From: Simkania negevensis
Lineage (GTDB): Bacteria; Chlamydiota; Chlamydiia; Chlamydiales; Simkaniaceae
Assembly (NCBI GenBank): GCA_016191565.1
Contig: JACPWA010000085.1
Location: 1 to 5,010 of the forward strand
Direction of reading: 5' to 3'
DNA length: 5,010 bases
Below are positions 4,907 through 5,010 of this stretch, piece after piece. Both the position numbers and the translations under genes were made by a program. The notes beneath the pieces were generated by a model. That model made no database searches. It saw only the letters and a program-made list of their open reading frames with translations, and was not told where the DNA came from. Position 1 is the first letter of the stretch; each line of letters starts with the position of its first letter.

Positions 4907-5010
4907 CTAGCGATGTTTGTCCGCGCGCAGCGCGGTCAGGTCGCTCCCTGCTTGCGCCATTTTTTCTCCCATGAGCTTGAATGCCTCAAGCGCCATTTGT
5001 AGTTGCGGAC
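4907..5010 (-). CDS. 3' end of an unidentified protein-coding gene, GC-rich
   Basis: On the minus strand an open frame enters from the right edge (first full codon at 5008) and stops at TAG 4909-4907. The visible 33 residues read PQLQMALEAFKLMGEKM followed by AQAGSDLTALRADKHR. The pattern looks like two amphipathic helices ending in a basic tail. GC content here is visibly higher than in the rest of the window, with many G/C third positions (GCG, CTG, CGC, GAC), which is the mark of a coding frame but also of a different base composition from its neighbours. I do not recognise the family from so short a tail. A stretch of 180 bases separates it from the TMEM14-family gene on the same strand. 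It would be excluded if the frame is closed just beyond the edge. Confidence 0.55.
   Translation of the reverse strand, partial: PQLQMALEAFKLMGEKMAQAGSDLTALRADKHR
4921..4935. repeat. GC-only hairpin inside the right-edge gene
   Basis: CCGCGC (4921-4926) pairs with GCGCGG (4930-4935) around a GCA loop, giving a very stable 6-bp stem in an otherwise AT-rich window. It lies just before the stop codon of the leftward gene. On the minus strand no T-run follows, so it is not a standard intrinsic terminator. Confidence 0.5.

Noticed and set aside
4873..4974. Plus-strand 33-codon frame with an AAGGAGG 5 bases upstream
   Set aside because: It runs antisense through the tail of the likely leftward gene and its product looks like a reverse-strand shadow. 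It is kept only as part of the inverted-repeat observation.

Overview
This 5 kb window is a compact, AT-rich bacterial chromosome segment. It fits an environmental (Parachlamydia/Simkania-like) member of the Chlamydiae best. The pointers are a tiny Lys/Arg/Ala-rich histone-like protein resembling the tails of chlamydial Hc2, a GadC-type amino acid permease, and a TMEM14-family membrane protein. This assignment is an inference; Legionella- or Coxiella-like bacteria share some of these families and are not excluded.

Layout, left to right. (1) 1-675, minus strand: N-terminal half of the AAA+ ATPase RarA/MgsA, running off the left edge. (2) 782-2206, minus: a 474-residue GadC-like APC-superfamily amino acid permease, lying upstream of rarA on the same strand with a 106 bp gap. 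(3) 2207-2903: about 700 bp with no convincing gene. Its right two thirds is extremely AT-rich, with long A- and T-tracts and small dyads. (4) 2904-3035, plus: a 43-residue histone-like gene with a strong ribosome binding site, the only gene read rightward, followed by two hairpins, the second a classic intrinsic terminator. (5) 3107-4726, minus: three tightly spaced genes in the order TMEM14-family protein, PAP2 phosphatase, nitroreductase (15 bp gaps), probably one operon ending at the same bidirectional terminator. (6) 4907-5010, minus: the last 33 codons of an unidentified gene, clearly richer in GC than the rest.

Functionally the window mixes genome maintenance (RarA), nutrient or acid-stress transport (permease), nucleoid compaction (histone-like peptide) and a small envelope/redox operon. 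Pairing a TMEM14/FAX-type protein with a PAP2 lipid phosphatase suggests a membrane-lipid role, but this is inferred from context. I see no CRISPR array, tRNA, rRNA or recognisable insertion sequence. The parts most worth a second look are the isolated minimal histone-like gene with its unusual AT-tract upstream region, and the right edge, where base composition changes and an 11-bp inverted repeat carries ribosome-binding-site-like sequence on both strands.
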